DNA of 64,000 bases from Clostridium formicaceticum (GCF_001854185.1 NZ_CP017603.1:1240001-1304000), one strand, 5' to 3'. Shown: positions 26,055 to 34,586, counted from the first letter of the stretch. The notes: generated from the sequence alone by a model not told the origin. A program made the numbers and translations.

Positions 26055-26954
26055 ATGGTAACAGTTGTAGGTGTGCGGTTTAAAAAAGCAGGAAAAATCT
26101 ATTACTTTAATCCTGGAGAAATTAACGTACAGAAAAACAGTTGTGTCATTGTAGAAACCGCAAGAGGTATAGAATTTGGGGAAGTTGTAGTTGGTCCTAA
26201 GGAGGTTCCAGAGGAGAACATTGTAGCACCGTTAAAGGACGTAATCAGGGTTGTGACAGAAGAAGATCAACAACAACACTTTGAAAATAAAGAAAAAGAG
26301 AAGGAAGCCTTTGAAGTATGTTTGGAGAAGATTTCCAGCCATCAATTAGATATGAAGTTAATCGATGTAGAATATACTTTTGATAATAATAAAGTAATTT
26401 TTTACTTTACTGCAGATGGCAGAGTAGATTTTAGAGAGTTGGTAAAAGATTTAGCAGCTATTTTTAAAACCCGTATAGAATTAAGACAAATTGGTGTTCG
26501 GGATGAATCTAAAATGCTGGGAGGTATTGGCACCTGCGGAAAACCTCTTTGTTGTGCAACATGGTTAGGAGATTTTGAACCAGTATCTATTAAAATGGCA
26601 AAGGAACAAAGTCTTTCTTTAAACCCTACAAAAATATCCGGCATTTGTGGGAGACTTTTCTGCTGCTTAAAATATGAACATGACATGTATCAAGAAATTT
26701 TTGAAAAGTTACCAGGAATTGGTTCTATTGTACAAACACCCTACGGAGAAGGAATTGTCATAGAGACCAATGTGCTATTAGAAAAAGTAAAGGTAAAAAT
26801 AAAAAATCATCAAGACAATACAGAAGAACTAAAAGTATGTAATATGGAAGAGGTTACAAAAATAAAAGAAAAGCGCAGTTTGAAGGAGCAACTGGAGATT
26901 GTGGAAGAATTACAAGACGGTCTTGAAAAAGAATTAAAAGAATTGGAGGACTAA
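26055..26954 (+). CDS. ricT: PSP1-domain protein RicT (YaaT)
   Basis: A 299-residue protein with the PSP1 core. It has IEFGEVVVGPKEV near residue 40 and a cysteine-rich stretch GGIGTCGKPLCCATWLGDF. ISGICGRLFCCLKYEHDMY follows. These cysteines take part in Fe-S binding in the RicAFT complex that supports RNase Y maturation, Spo0A activation and competence in B. subtilis. Ribosome site TTAGGAGG precedes ATG 26055. A coiled-coil-like acidic tail ends the protein. Confidence 0.93.
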   Translation: MVTVVGVRFKKAGKIYYFNPGEINVQKNSCVIVETARGIEFGEVVVGPKEVPEENIVAPLKDVIRVVTEEDQQQHFENKEKEKEAFEVCLEKISSHQLDMKLIDVEYTFDNNKVIFYFTADGRVDFRELVKDLAAIFKTRIELRQIGVRDESKMLGGIGTCGKPLCCATWLGDFEPVSIKMAKEQSLSLNPTKISGICGRLFCCLKYEHDMYQEIFEKLPGIGSIVQTPYGEGIVIETNVLLEKVKVKIKNHQDNTEELKVCNMEEVTKIKEKRSLKEQLEIVEELQDGLEKELKELED

Positions 26955-26959
26955 AAGTA

Positions 26960-27493
26960 ATGTTAAAAAGCAAATGGCTTGTTTTTATAATAATACTGGT
27001 TTTAGTCCTACAGGTGGGATGTAGTGAAAAGTCGCAAGAAATAACACAAGAGAGTCCTCCTATCGAGAAGGAAGAAAACCTAAAAGAGGAGATACCTATC
27101 GATACCTATGAAGAGATAGATTCCTTAGAGGAAATTATAGCTGATAGACTAGCTATTCTGGCTTTTTGGGTCTCTTGGAGTGAAGAATCTAAACAACAAC
27201 TGGAAATACTAGAGAATGTATATAAGCTAGTAGAGGAGGATGTTGTTGTCATAGGCGTCCATGCCACCGCTTTTGATACAATTTCTAAAGAGGAAATTCT
27301 GCAGGATATAGAGGCGTACCCTTTTGAGATGCTGCTGGATGAAGGCGGAGAAATGAAAGAAGCCTACTATGTAGGTAATTTCCCTACAATGGTTTTTTTA
27401 GATAAAAAAGGGAAGGTAGTTCATACCTACACAACTTTAATAGAAGAGGATGTTATTTTAGAGAAATTAACCCTCCTATTGGAAAGTTTATAA
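26960..27493 (+). CDS. TlpA/thioredoxin-fold lipoprotein without redox cysteines
   Basis: A 177-residue protein with a lipoprotein signal (hydrophobic stretch ending LQVGC, lipid-modified cysteine about residue 21), an acidic linker and a thioredoxin-like domain from about residue 55. Where TlpA proteins have WCxxC, this protein has AFWVSWSEESKQQ, with both cysteines replaced by serine. The cis-proline loop GNFPTMVFLDKKGKV is kept. It probably lacks oxidoreductase activity and may have a binding role at the outer face of the membrane. It lies 5 bp after ricT. Confidence 0.75.
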   Translation: MLKSKWLVFIIILVLVLQVGCSEKSQEITQESPPIEKEENLKEEIPIDTYEEIDSLEEIIADRLAILAFWVSWSEESKQQLEILENVYKLVEEDVVVIGVHATAFDTISKEEILQDIEAYPFEMLLDEGGEMKEAYYVGNFPTMVFLDKKGKVVHTYTTLIEEDVILEKLTLLLESL

Positions 27494-27527
27494 CAAATTC
27501 AGATTATGGAGGTGGCAATCTCTATCA

Positions 27528-28295
27528 ATGAAGGATTTACTAAAACAGTCAGAACGAATAGATGATTTGCAGATCAATAATTTAAAAATTATTCAGGATC
27601 CTGAAGGGTTTTGCTTCGGTATAGACGCTGTGCTATTAGCAAACTTTGTAACACTAAAGAAAAACGCAAGAGTCATAGACTTAGGAACAGGTACAGGCAT
27701 TATACCGATACTATTGGCAGGAAAAAGTAAGACAAGTCATATAACAGCGCTAGAAATACAAAAAGAGGTGGCGGATATGGCAAGTCGTAGTGTTCAACTA
27801 AACCAACTGGAAGATAGGATTCAAATTCTACCAGTAGATTTAAAGAAAATAGGAGAAATCTTACCTGTCAATAGTTTTGATGTTGTTACATCTAACCCCC
27901 CTTACATGCATCCAAAGGGGCTTTTAAATCCTGAAGATAAAAAATCTATTTCAAGGCATGAAATAAAGTGTAGTCTAGAGGAGGTTATTGCCGTAGCCTC
28001 TAAACTATTAAAACATTTGGGGAAATTTTTTATGGTACATCGCCCCCAAAGATTAGCAGATATTATGTACTACTGCAGGCAGTACAAGCTAGAACCTAAG
28101 CAACTTCAGTTTATTCATCCAACCTATGATAAGAAACCAAACCTACTGTTATTAGAGTGCAGAAAAGCCGCTAAAGCGGAGTTGAAAATCATGGATCCCC
28201 TCTATGTTTATGATAAGGAAGGAAACTACACAGAGGCGATTCATGAAATATACGGTAGAAAAGTATTGGAGAAGGATGGTGAAATCCTTGAATAA
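27528..28295 (+). CDS. trmN6: tRNA1(Val) (adenine37-N6)-methyltransferase-like (YabB)
   Basis: A 255-residue SAM-dependent methyltransferase: GIDAVLLANFV, SAM motif VIDLGTGTGIIPILLAG (about residues 45-61) and the N6-adenine catalytic motif FDVVTSNPPYMHP. It corresponds to YabB/TrmN6. GGAGGTGG lies upstream of ATG 27528. Its end overlaps the start of rsmI, as in B. subtilis yabB-yazA-yabC; the GIY-YIG gene yazA is absent here. Confidence 0.9.
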   Translation: MKDLLKQSERIDDLQINNLKIIQDPEGFCFGIDAVLLANFVTLKKNARVIDLGTGTGIIPILLAGKSKTSHITALEIQKEVADMASRSVQLNQLEDRIQILPVDLKKIGEILPVNSFDVVTSNPPYMHPKGLLNPEDKKSISRHEIKCSLEEVIAVASKLLKHLGKFFMVHRPQRLADIMYYCRQYKLEPKQLQFIHPTYDKKPNLLLLECRKAAKAELKIMDPLYVYDKEGNYTEAIHEIYGRKVLEKDGEILE

Positions 28296-29133
28296 AGGAA
28301 AACTATACATATGTCCTACACCTATAGGAAACTTAGAGGACATTACTTTAAGGGTTTTGAGAATACTGAAGGAAGTAGATACAATAGCAGCAGAGGATAC
28401 CCGTCATACCATAAATTTACTGAGGCATTTTGATATCCAAAAACCTTTAACCAGTTATCATGAGCATAACGAAAAAAACAAGAGTCAATATCTCTTGAAC
28501 AAACTGTTAGAGGGAGAAACCATAGCCCTGGTTTCTGATGCTGGTATGCCAGGAATTTCTGATCCAGGGGAAGTACTAGTGAAGGCATGTATAGAACACG
28601 ATATTCCCTTAGAAATTTTGCCAGGAGCTACTGCTGGTATCTTGGCTTTGGTAGCTTCAGGATTACCTACAAGAAGATTTGCTTTTGAAGGATTTTTAGA
28701 GCGGGATAAGAAAAAAAGAAGAGAAAGACTAGAAAAGATAAAATTAGAGGATCGAAGTCTTATCTTTTATGAAGCGCCTCATCGTGTTATAGATACATTG
28801 CAGGATATGATGGATATTTTCGGTGATAGGAAAGCTGTACTGGCTAGAGAACTAACCAAAAGGTATGAGGAATTTATTCGTGGAAGCTTAAAAGAAGTTT
28901 ATCAATATCTTCAAGAAAACCCTCCCAAGGGAGAAATGGTGCTTTTATGCGAGGGAATCAGTTTAGAAGAAGAAGTTCGTAGGGAGAGAGAAGTTTTTGA
29001 ACATCTCACGATTAAAGAGCATATTCTTACCTTTATAGAGGAGGGCTTAGAAAAAAAAGAAGCCATAAAAAAAGTAGCTAAGGTGAGAAAAATACCTAAA
29101 TCCGACGTATACAAAGAGTCCATAGATCTATAG
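28279..29133 (+). CDS. rsmI: 16S rRNA (cytidine1402-2'-O)-methyltransferase
   Basis: A 284-residue enzyme of the tetrapyrrole-methylase fold: KLYICPTPIGNLEDITLRVL, AAEDTRHTINLLRHF, LVSDAGMPGISDPGEVLV and EILPGATAGILALVASGL. It methylates C1402 in the ribosomal P site. GTG 28279 with GGAG at 28268-28271 is my choice; ATG 28276 and TTG 28288 are also possible. The open frame extends upstream into trmN6 without family similarity. A 26-bp perfect palindrome spans the stop codon. Confidence 0.93.
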   Translation: MKSLNKGKLYICPTPIGNLEDITLRVLRILKEVDTIAAEDTRHTINLLRHFDIQKPLTSYHEHNEKNKSQYLLNKLLEGETIALVSDAGMPGISDPGEVLVKACIEHDIPLEILPGATAGILALVASGLPTRRFAFEGFLERDKKKRRERLEKIKLEDRSLIFYEAPHRVIDTLQDMMDIFGDRKAVLARELTKRYEEFIRGSLKEVYQYLQENPPKGEMVLLCEGISLEEEVRREREVFEHLTIKEHILTFIEEGLEKKEAIKKVAKVRKIPKSDVYKESIDL

Positions 29134-29143
29134 ATCTATGGAC
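29118..29143. repeat. Perfect 26-bp palindrome across the rsmI stop codon
   Basis: GTCCATAGATCTA is followed directly by TAGATCTATGGAC, 13 bp on each side with no spacer. The rsmI stop codon TAG (29131-29133) begins the second half. It may form a short hairpin in the mRNA. The main terminator lies 30 bp further on. Confidence 0.7.
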
Positions 29144-29170
29144 CCTCTTAATCACTGCACCGAAGGAGTC

Positions 29171-29226
29171 AATTCGGCTAAAATTCAGGGGGAGTAAAAA
29201 ACTCCCCTGAATTAAGCCGAATTTTA
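29171..29226. terminator. Long bidirectional terminator between rsmI and abrB
   Basis: AATTCGGCT (29171-29179) pairs with AGCCGAATT (29215-29223), and AATTCAGGGG (29182-29191) with CCCCTGAATT (29204-29213). There is an A-rich loop, with T-rich and A-rich flanks usable on both strands. It serves the two convergent genes. Confidence 0.9.
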
Positions 29227-29466
29227 TTACTTTGCTAATTCTTCGATACAATCACTGCAAATATTTTTAGATCTATGTATTGTAATGTTCTTAGCATTAC
29301 CACAAAAGATACATGCTGGCTCATATTTTTTTAATAGAATACTTTCACCATCTACATAGATTTCTAAGGCATCCTTTTCTGCAATATTTAGTGTACGCCT
29401 TAGTTCGATAGGAAGAACGATTCTCCCTAACTCATCGACTTTTCTAACAATTCCTGTTGACTTCAA
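29227..29466 (-). CDS. abrB: AbrB/SpoVT-family transition-state regulator
   Basis: A 79-residue protein with the swapped-hairpin AbrB DNA-binding domain MKSTGIVRKVDELGRIVLP at the very start and ELRRTLNIAEKDALEIYV after it. A C-terminal zinc-ribbon-like part with CIFCG and CSDC follows, as in clostridial AbrB proteins. The TTG at 29466 (reverse strand) is the start: AAAGGAGGA lies upstream, and the protein then begins exactly where the family does. AbrB represses stationary-phase and sporulation genes during growth; spoVG is a classic target. Promoter and Spo0A-box-like sites lie upstream. Confidence 0.93.
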   Translation of the reverse strand: MKSTGIVRKVDELGRIVLPIELRRTLNIAEKDALEIYVDGESILLKKYEPACIFCGNAKNITIHRSKNICSDCIEELAK

Positions 29467-29541
29467 ACACTTGTCCTCCTTTAATTTTTGTTTCCCCTTT
29501 AGTATCTTAACCCTATTCCCCAAAACAATAGATAGATATTT

Positions 29542-29558
29542 TTATACAAATTTCGACA
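29542..29558 (-). promoter_or_regulatory. Tandem Spo0A boxes downstream of the abrB promoter
   Basis: On the reverse strand TGTCGAA (29558-29552) is an exact core 0A box. Exactly 10 bp further, TGTATAA (29548-29542) is a 5-of-7 match. From the promoter at 29571-29599 the first site would sit at about +6 to +12, the arrangement by which Spo0A represses abrB in B. subtilis. Confidence 0.6.
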
Positions 29559-29570
29559 ATCGTCTATTAA

Positions 29571-29599
29571 ATAGTACCAAATATTCCATAAAAAGTCAA
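29571..29599 (-). promoter_or_regulatory. Sigma-A-type promoter of abrB
   Basis: On the reverse strand TTGACT (29599-29594), a 17-nt spacer and TACTAT (29576-29571). The transcript would have a leader of about 100 nt before the TTG start. Confidence 0.6.
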
Positions 29600-29748
29600 T
29601 TAGAAAAGTTTGTTAATAATATAACTATCGTTGGATGCGTTGAATTTTTACTATATACTAAAGATAATCGAAAGTATAAATATTTTTTCTGTAGAATCAA
29701 GATACTAAGACATTATTAAGTAAGAATATATTTTTAGGAGCTGATAGA

Positions 29749-31185
29749 ATGAATATCGTGGTTGATCGTATTCTTCAGTTAAGCAAAGAGATGGATACAG
29801 AGATATACTTGGTGGGAGGTACCATACGGGATGTACTATTAAGTAGAAAAATCAAGGATTTAGACTTTGTAACCCTTTGTCACCCTAAGGTTTTAGCAGA
29901 AAAAATTATGAATAAGTTGGAGGGAACTTTGGTCCTTCTAGATAAAGAGCGGGAAATATATCGCGTAGTTTTAAAGGATAAAAGGATGATAGATTTTGCA
30001 AGAATAAAGGGAGCCACAATACAAGAGGATTTATGCAAAAGAGATTTTAGCATCAATGCAATGGCTTACGATTTACAGGAAGGATGGCCAATAAAAAAAG
30101 AAAAAATTATAGATCCCTTTGGAGGTAAAAGGGATTTAGATAGTAAAAAAATTCGACATATAAAAGAGAAAGTTTTCCAGGAAGACCCTGTAAGAATGCT
30201 AAGAGCCGTAGCTTTTATGGCGCAGATGAAGTTTCATTTGGATGATAGAACGCAGGCACTTATAAAGAAAGAAGCTAACAGAATCATCAATGTAGCAGGA
30301 GAGAGAATAGCAGGGGAGCTATTTAAAATCCTAGAGGAGCCTATGACCTACTATTATTTTGATTTTATGGATAAACAGCTAAACTTATTAGAAAAAATTT
30401 TTCCTGAAATTATTGAAATGAAAAAAATAGGTGAATGTAAGTACCATGTGGTAGACAGTTGGACCCACTCAATTAATACGATGGAAATCGTAGAAAGCTA
30501 CATATATGCCAATAAATTTTTTGAAGTTCATATAGGGCAGGCTTATGAAAAACATACGAGTGAAAAAATAGCAGGTAATCACAGTCGTTTACAGCTGCTA
30601 AAGTTAGGCGCTCTTTTCCATGACATAGGAAAGCCTTCCGCCCGTAGGATAGATAGTACAGGGAGAGTACGATTTAGAGGACATGAAATAACTGGGGCAG
30701 AGCTTATGAAGGAATATGGGGATAAAATGAGATTAAGTGTAAGAGAAAAAGAAATTCTCTATAAATATATTTATCTTCACATGTGGCCCTTAGACTTATA
30801 CAAAAAAAATGACGTAAGTGGAAAAACCTTGTATGACCTTTTTAATAAAATGGGAAAAGAAACTTTGGATATTTTATTGATTGCCCTAGGAGATATTGTG
30901 GCTACTAGAAAAAGTTTAGATCCAAAGGAAGAGATGGGCATGTTTAAGGTACATATAGAATATATGGCAAACAACTACCTAACCCGCTATAAACCCATAG
31001 AAGATATAACACGTATCATTAAAGGTACAGAAGTGATGGAGGCGCTAAATATACCAGAGGGAAGTGCTGTAGGAGAAGCTTTAGAAAAAATAAGAAAGGT
31101 CATTTATTTTGGAGAAATAGAGCCCACCAAGGAGGCCGCTATTGATTATATAAAAGCTACCAAAATGAATTTCTCTGATAGCTAA
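29749..31185 (+). CDS. cca: CCA-adding/poly(A)-polymerase-type nucleotidyltransferase with HD domain
   Basis: A 478-residue protein. The N-terminal class-II nucleotidyltransferase shows EIYLVGGTIRDVLLSRKIKD with the metal aspartates in DLDFVTL, then DFSINAMAYDL and EDPVRMLRAV. The middle has an HD hydrolase region with GALFHDIGKPSARR and RFRGHEITGAELM. It repairs or adds the 3' CCA of tRNA, and the HD part is a phosphohydrolase in related bacterial enzymes. Ribosome site TTTTTAGGAG precedes ATG 29749. CCA- versus A-adding specificity cannot be read by eye. Confidence 0.85.
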   Translation: MNIVVDRILQLSKEMDTEIYLVGGTIRDVLLSRKIKDLDFVTLCHPKVLAEKIMNKLEGTLVLLDKEREIYRVVLKDKRMIDFARIKGATIQEDLCKRDFSINAMAYDLQEGWPIKKEKIIDPFGGKRDLDSKKIRHIKEKVFQEDPVRMLRAVAFMAQMKFHLDDRTQALIKKEANRIINVAGERIAGELFKILEEPMTYYYFDFMDKQLNLLEKIFPEIIEMKKIGECKYHVVDSWTHSINTMEIVESYIYANKFFEVHIGQAYEKHTSEKIAGNHSRLQLLKLGALFHDIGKPSARRIDSTGRVRFRGHEITGAELMKEYGDKMRLSVREKEILYKYIYLHMWPLDLYKKNDVSGKTLYDLFNKMGKETLDILLIALGDIVATRKSLDPKEEMGMFKVHIEYMANNYLTRYKPIEDITRIIKGTEVMEALNIPEGSAVGEALEKIRKVIYFGEIEPTKEAAIDYIKATKMNFSDS

Positions 31186-31313
31186 AGATAGCGTAATGCT
31201 AAAGGATAGATAATGAATGAAGCTTTAAGAAAACGACAAGTTGCTTTGATAGGTGGGATCTTTAGGATTAACTTTTGCTGTCCATAATTACCGTATTTGT
31301 TATAATAGCATGT

Positions 31314-31335
31314 AAAAAAGGATCTTTTAAGATCC
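31314..31335 (-). terminator. Intrinsic terminator of pncB
   Basis: GGATCTT (31320-31326), 2-nt loop, AAGATCC (31329-31335). On the reverse strand it runs into TTTTTT (31319-31314) and overlaps the pncB stop codon. Confidence 0.75.
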
Positions 31336-32772
31336 TCTTTTCGTAGCTTCCCGATACTGACTTACCATATCATTTTTCAATTTCCAGAGTTTTTCCGAAA
31401 GGTCAACTTTATAAAGTTGCGGGCGAATCATCCTCTTATATTCCGGCCATAGGCTGTCCAATTCTTCAGCCACATATGCCTTTATTTCCTTCACCGTTTT
31501 TCTAGGAGCCACCAGTTTGCCATCTATGTAAAGAGGTGCTAGCATTTCTCTTATCCTATAATTCGTGAAGGTTTTTGTTTTCCATGTATAAGTAGGATGA
31601 AAAATCGTAAGAGGTTTACTGGTATCAATTGTTTCATCCTCCAGCATAATCAAATCCCCCTGTGCATTATGATCATCAGCATGGTAAATTCTGACCACCT
31701 TTTTATAACCTGGATTCGTAATTTTTTCGGGATTCTCAGATATTTTTATTTTAGAAAGTAACTCTCCGTCCTTCTCCATAGCAGACAGTTTATAGACCCC
31801 GCCTAAAGCAGGACACCCCTTGGAGGTAATCAGATTAGTTCCTACTCCCCATCCATTCACAGCAGCTTTTTGAATCTTTAAACTATAAATAATCTCTTCA
31901 TCTAAATCACTGGAGGCTACGATGGATACACCCTCAAAGCCTGCAGCATTTAAAATTTTCCGTGCTTCTTTAGAAAGATAAGCAATATCCCCTGAATCAA
32001 TACGGATACCTTTAGGCTCATAACCTTTAGATCTTAGTTCATTAAAAACAGTAATTGCATTGGGAAGACCGCTCTTTAACGTATCGTAAGTATCCACTAA
32101 AAGAAGACAATTATCCGGATAGGTAGCAGCATAAGCACGGAAAGCTTCTAATTCTGTATCAAAGCTTTGTACCCAACTATGAGCTTGTGTACCTACCACA
32201 GGGATATCAAACATTTTACCAGCTAAAACATTAGAGGTAGAGGAACATCCACCAATAACAGCAGCTCTTGCCCCATAGATACCGGCGTCTGGACCTTGAG
32301 CTCGTCTTAATCCAAACTCAAATACGGGATCCCCTTCAGCCGCTTCACAAATTCTAGAAGCTTTTGTGGCGATAAGAGATTGAAAATTGATGATGTTTAA
32401 AAGAGCAGTTTCTATTAGCTGAGCTTCAAAGCAAGAAGCCTTTACTCTTAAAATAGGTTCACTAGGGAACATAATAGATCCCTCTGGTACCGCATAAATG
32501 GTTCCAGAAAATTTAAAATCTTTAACAACCTTAAGAAAATCATCATCAAAACCTAAGCCTCTTAAATAGTTTAAATCCTCCTCTGTAAACTTTAAGTTTT
32601 CAATATAATCAATGACCTGTTCGATTCCTGCAATAATTGTATAGCTACTTTTACAGGGATTTTTTCTAAAAAACAAATCAAAAACCACTGTATCTTGATG
32701 AAGGCCATGTTTTAAATAACCATTCATCATGGTGAGCTGATAAAAATCTGTTAATAAAGCAAGGTTTCTCAT
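31327..32772 (-). CDS. pncB: Nicotinate phosphoribosyltransferase
   Basis: A 481-residue enzyme joining nicotinate and PRPP into nicotinate mononucleotide for NAD salvage. It opens LALLTDFYQLTMMNGYLK and contains VFDLFFRKNP, EFGLRRAQGPDAGIYGARAA, IRIDSGDIAYLSKEAR and the phosphate loop GVGTNLITSKGCPALGGVYK. It is monocistronic on the minus strand with GGAAGGTAATAAT before the ATG. Confidence 0.95.
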   Translation of the reverse strand: MRNLALLTDFYQLTMMNGYLKHGLHQDTVVFDLFFRKNPCKSSYTIIAGIEQVIDYIENLKFTEEDLNYLRGLGFDDDFLKVVKDFKFSGTIYAVPEGSIMFPSEPILRVKASCFEAQLIETALLNIINFQSLIATKASRICEAAEGDPVFEFGLRRAQGPDAGIYGARAAVIGGCSSTSNVLAGKMFDIPVVGTQAHSWVQSFDTELEAFRAYAATYPDNCLLLVDTYDTLKSGLPNAITVFNELRSKGYEPKGIRIDSGDIAYLSKEARKILNAAGFEGVSIVASSDLDEEIIYSLKIQKAAVNGWGVGTNLITSKGCPALGGVYKLSAMEKDGELLSKIKISENPEKITNPGYKKVVRIYHADDHNAQGDLIMLEDETIDTSKPLTIFHPTYTWKTKTFTNYRIREMLAPLYIDGKLVAPRKTVKEIKAYVAEELDSLWPEYKRMIRPQLYKVDLSEKLWKLKNDMVSQYREATKRGS

Positions 32773-33121
32773 ATTATTACCTTCCTTATCTAAATAAATT
32801 TGTTCTTCGATAGAACAATATTCTATTAAAATAACCCATTAAGATTTATTATAACAGATTTTTAAGGACAAATGAAAAAAAATATGTAATTCGACAAATT
32901 TATTTACAAACATGTCTCAATATTTCATATAGTTAAAAAATTAACAACTACCTGAGTAGAAAAAGCATCTTTGATTGCCACAAAGAAGCATATAGGAAAA
33001 GCCCTTTATCATAGGATGTAATGGTGAAAGGTAATTTCTTTAGCTAAAGGAATGATTCCAATTCACTATTTAGAAAAGCGAAGGGTTTTTTTATTTAAAA
33101 TAGAGAAAAAAGAGGGGTTTT
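32773..33121. promoter_or_regulatory. Intergenic region between divergent pncB and spmA, with a Spo0A-box match
   Basis: A 349-bp spacer without an ORF. Facing pncB is an extended -10, TGTTATAAT (ATTATA at 32848-32853 on the plus strand), without a good -35. TTTGTCGAA on the reverse strand (32890-32898) is a perfect 0A-box core, about 40 bp upstream of that -10. On the spmA side I see no clear promoter. Confidence 0.4.
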
Positions 33122-33697
33122 ATGAGCATAATATGGTTTGCCATGATTATTTTTGGCATGGTGATGGCGATTATCAGTGGAAGAATAGAAATCATTAATG
33201 CGGTGATATTACAGGACGCACAGGAAGCTGTGGTTTTTGCTATTGGCCTTACTGGAATTATGGCAGTATGGTTGGGGCTCATGAATATTGCTGAAAAATC
33301 TGGGCTAATTGATAGCTTTGCTGTACTGATGCGGCCTATTTCAAAGCTCCTGTTTCCCTCCGTTCCTCCGAATCATCCTGCCATCAGTGCTATCATGATG
33401 AATATGGTAGCGAATATGTTTGGAGCGGGCAACTCTGCCACTGCCCTAGGTATCAAAGCTATGGAGGAATTACAAACCTTAAATAAAAATAAAAAAACTG
33501 CTACCAATGCTATGTGTATGTTTTTGGTAATCAATATGTCTTCTATACAATTGATTCCTTTAACAGTATTAAAGATTCGTGCGGATGCTGGATCACAAAT
33601 ACCGACGGAAATTATAACAACTTCCCTCATTGCCACTACAGTATCCACTTTTTTTGGTATACTTGCTTGTAAAATATTGGAGGGAAAAAAACGATGA
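33122..33697 (+). CDS. spmA: Spore maturation protein A
   Basis: A 191-residue membrane protein of the nucleoside-recognition (Gate) domain family: about five hydrophobic segments, LTGIMAVWLGLMNIAEKSGL, FPSVPPNHPAISAIMMNM and ANMFGAGNSATALGIKAME. SpmA and SpmB are needed for full spore core dehydration and heat resistance; the transported molecule is not established. ATG 33122 follows AGAGGGG. It overlaps spmB by 4 bp. Confidence 0.92.
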   Translation: MSIIWFAMIIFGMVMAIISGRIEIINAVILQDAQEAVVFAIGLTGIMAVWLGLMNIAEKSGLIDSFAVLMRPISKLLFPSVPPNHPAISAIMMNMVANMFGAGNSATALGIKAMEELQTLNKNKKTATNAMCMFLVINMSSIQLIPLTVLKIRADAGSQIPTEIITTSLIATTVSTFFGILACKILEGKKR

Positions 33698-34224
33698 CGG
33701 CTATATTAACCATTATTTCTTTAGCTGCTATACCTATCATGATAACAATTATATTACTACATGGACTGATAAAAGGAGTAAATTTATATGATGCTTTTGC
33801 AGAGGGAGCAGGCGATGGTTTTAAAACCGCCATAAGAATTATGCCCTACTTGATTGCTATCTTTATTGCTATTGGATTAATGAGAAAATCAGGAGCTATG
33901 GATTTTTTAATCAGCTTCATGACGATGCCGATGACATTGATAGGTATTCCTGCAGAAGTGCTGCCTTTAGCTGTTATTCGGCCTATATCCGGCAGTGGTG
34001 CTTTGGCAGTATTAAAAGACATTATTACCCACTATGGTCCAGATTCCTTTGTAGGAAGAGTGGCTTCCACCATGATGGGTTCAGCAGAAACGATTTTTTA
34101 TACCATGGCTGTTTATTTTGGAGCAATAGGGGTTAAGTATTCCCGTCACACTGTTTTAGCGGCGCTTTTATCGCATTTTGCAGCTATTATTGCATCGGTA
34201 GTGATCTGTAGAATGATCTTTTAA
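33694..34224 (+). CDS. spmB: Spore maturation protein B
   Basis: A 176-residue membrane protein, partner of SpmA: DAFAEGAGDGFKTAIRIMPYL, AVIRPISGSGALAVLKDII, FVGRVASTMMGSAETIFYT and TVLAALLSHFAAI. The ATGA overlap with spmA indicates coupled translation. The next element is the metG leader with its own promoter. Confidence 0.93.
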   Translation: MTAILTIISLAAIPIMITIILLHGLIKGVNLYDAFAEGAGDGFKTAIRIMPYLIAIFIAIGLMRKSGAMDFLISFMTMPMTLIGIPAEVLPLAVIRPISGSGALAVLKDIITHYGPDSFVGRVASTMMGSAETIFYTMAVYFGAIGVKYSRHTVLAALLSHFAAIIASVVICRMIF

Positions 34225-34244
34225 TAATTTCATAGCAATCTCTA

Positions 34245-34273
34245 TTGACAGATGATGTATAATCTTATATATT
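34245..34273 (+). promoter_or_regulatory. Sigma-A promoter of the metG T-box leader
   Basis: TTGACA (34245-34250), 17-nt spacer, TATATT (34268-34273), immediately before the T-box leader. Confidence 0.75.
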
Positions 34274-34284
34274 TATGTATAAAT

Positions 34285-34586
34285 TAAGTAATAAAAATAA
34301 ATGATAGGTAATGATGGGAAGAGTAAGTTGATGGACTTAGTAACAGAGAGCCGGGGCGGGTGAAAGCCGGTGCTAAGAAAGTTTGCTGAAGATGGCCCCT
34401 GAACTTCATGATCGAACTTTTGTAAAATAAGACTTAGATCATGACGGAAGTGCAACCGTTATATTGCAGGGTGATGAAGGTCACTTGCTGAGATTATTGC
34501 TGCGAAGTAATAATAAACTAGGGTGGTATCACGAGAAAAAGCTCGTCCCTATACTTGAAGTACAAGTATAGGGACTTTTGTTTTTT
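34285..34586 (+). promoter_or_regulatory. Methionine-specific T-box leader with terminator
   Basis: Stem-I elements are visible (AGAGAGCCGGGGCGGGTGAAA, GCTGAAGATGGCCCCTGAAC). The probable specifier codon is ATG at 34408-34410, followed by A, which fits methionine. The T-box antiterminator AGGGTGGTATCACGAG starts at 34520 and carries the UGGU bulge that can pair with the ACCA end of an uncharged tRNA. The terminator GTCCCTATACTTG (34545-34557) with CAAGTATAGGGAC (34563-34575) ends in TTTTGTTTTTT. Uncharged tRNA-Met should allow read-through into metG. Confidence 0.93.

Noticed and set aside
29471-29719. Plus-strand frame of 82 codons between rsmI and cca
   Set aside because: It covers the abrB control region in antisense and contains the abrB promoter and ribosome site; composition is not protein-like.
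31191-31319. TATAAT near 31302 as a plus-strand promoter
   Set aside because: No -35 at a good distance and it would fire straight into the pncB terminator and antisense of pncB.
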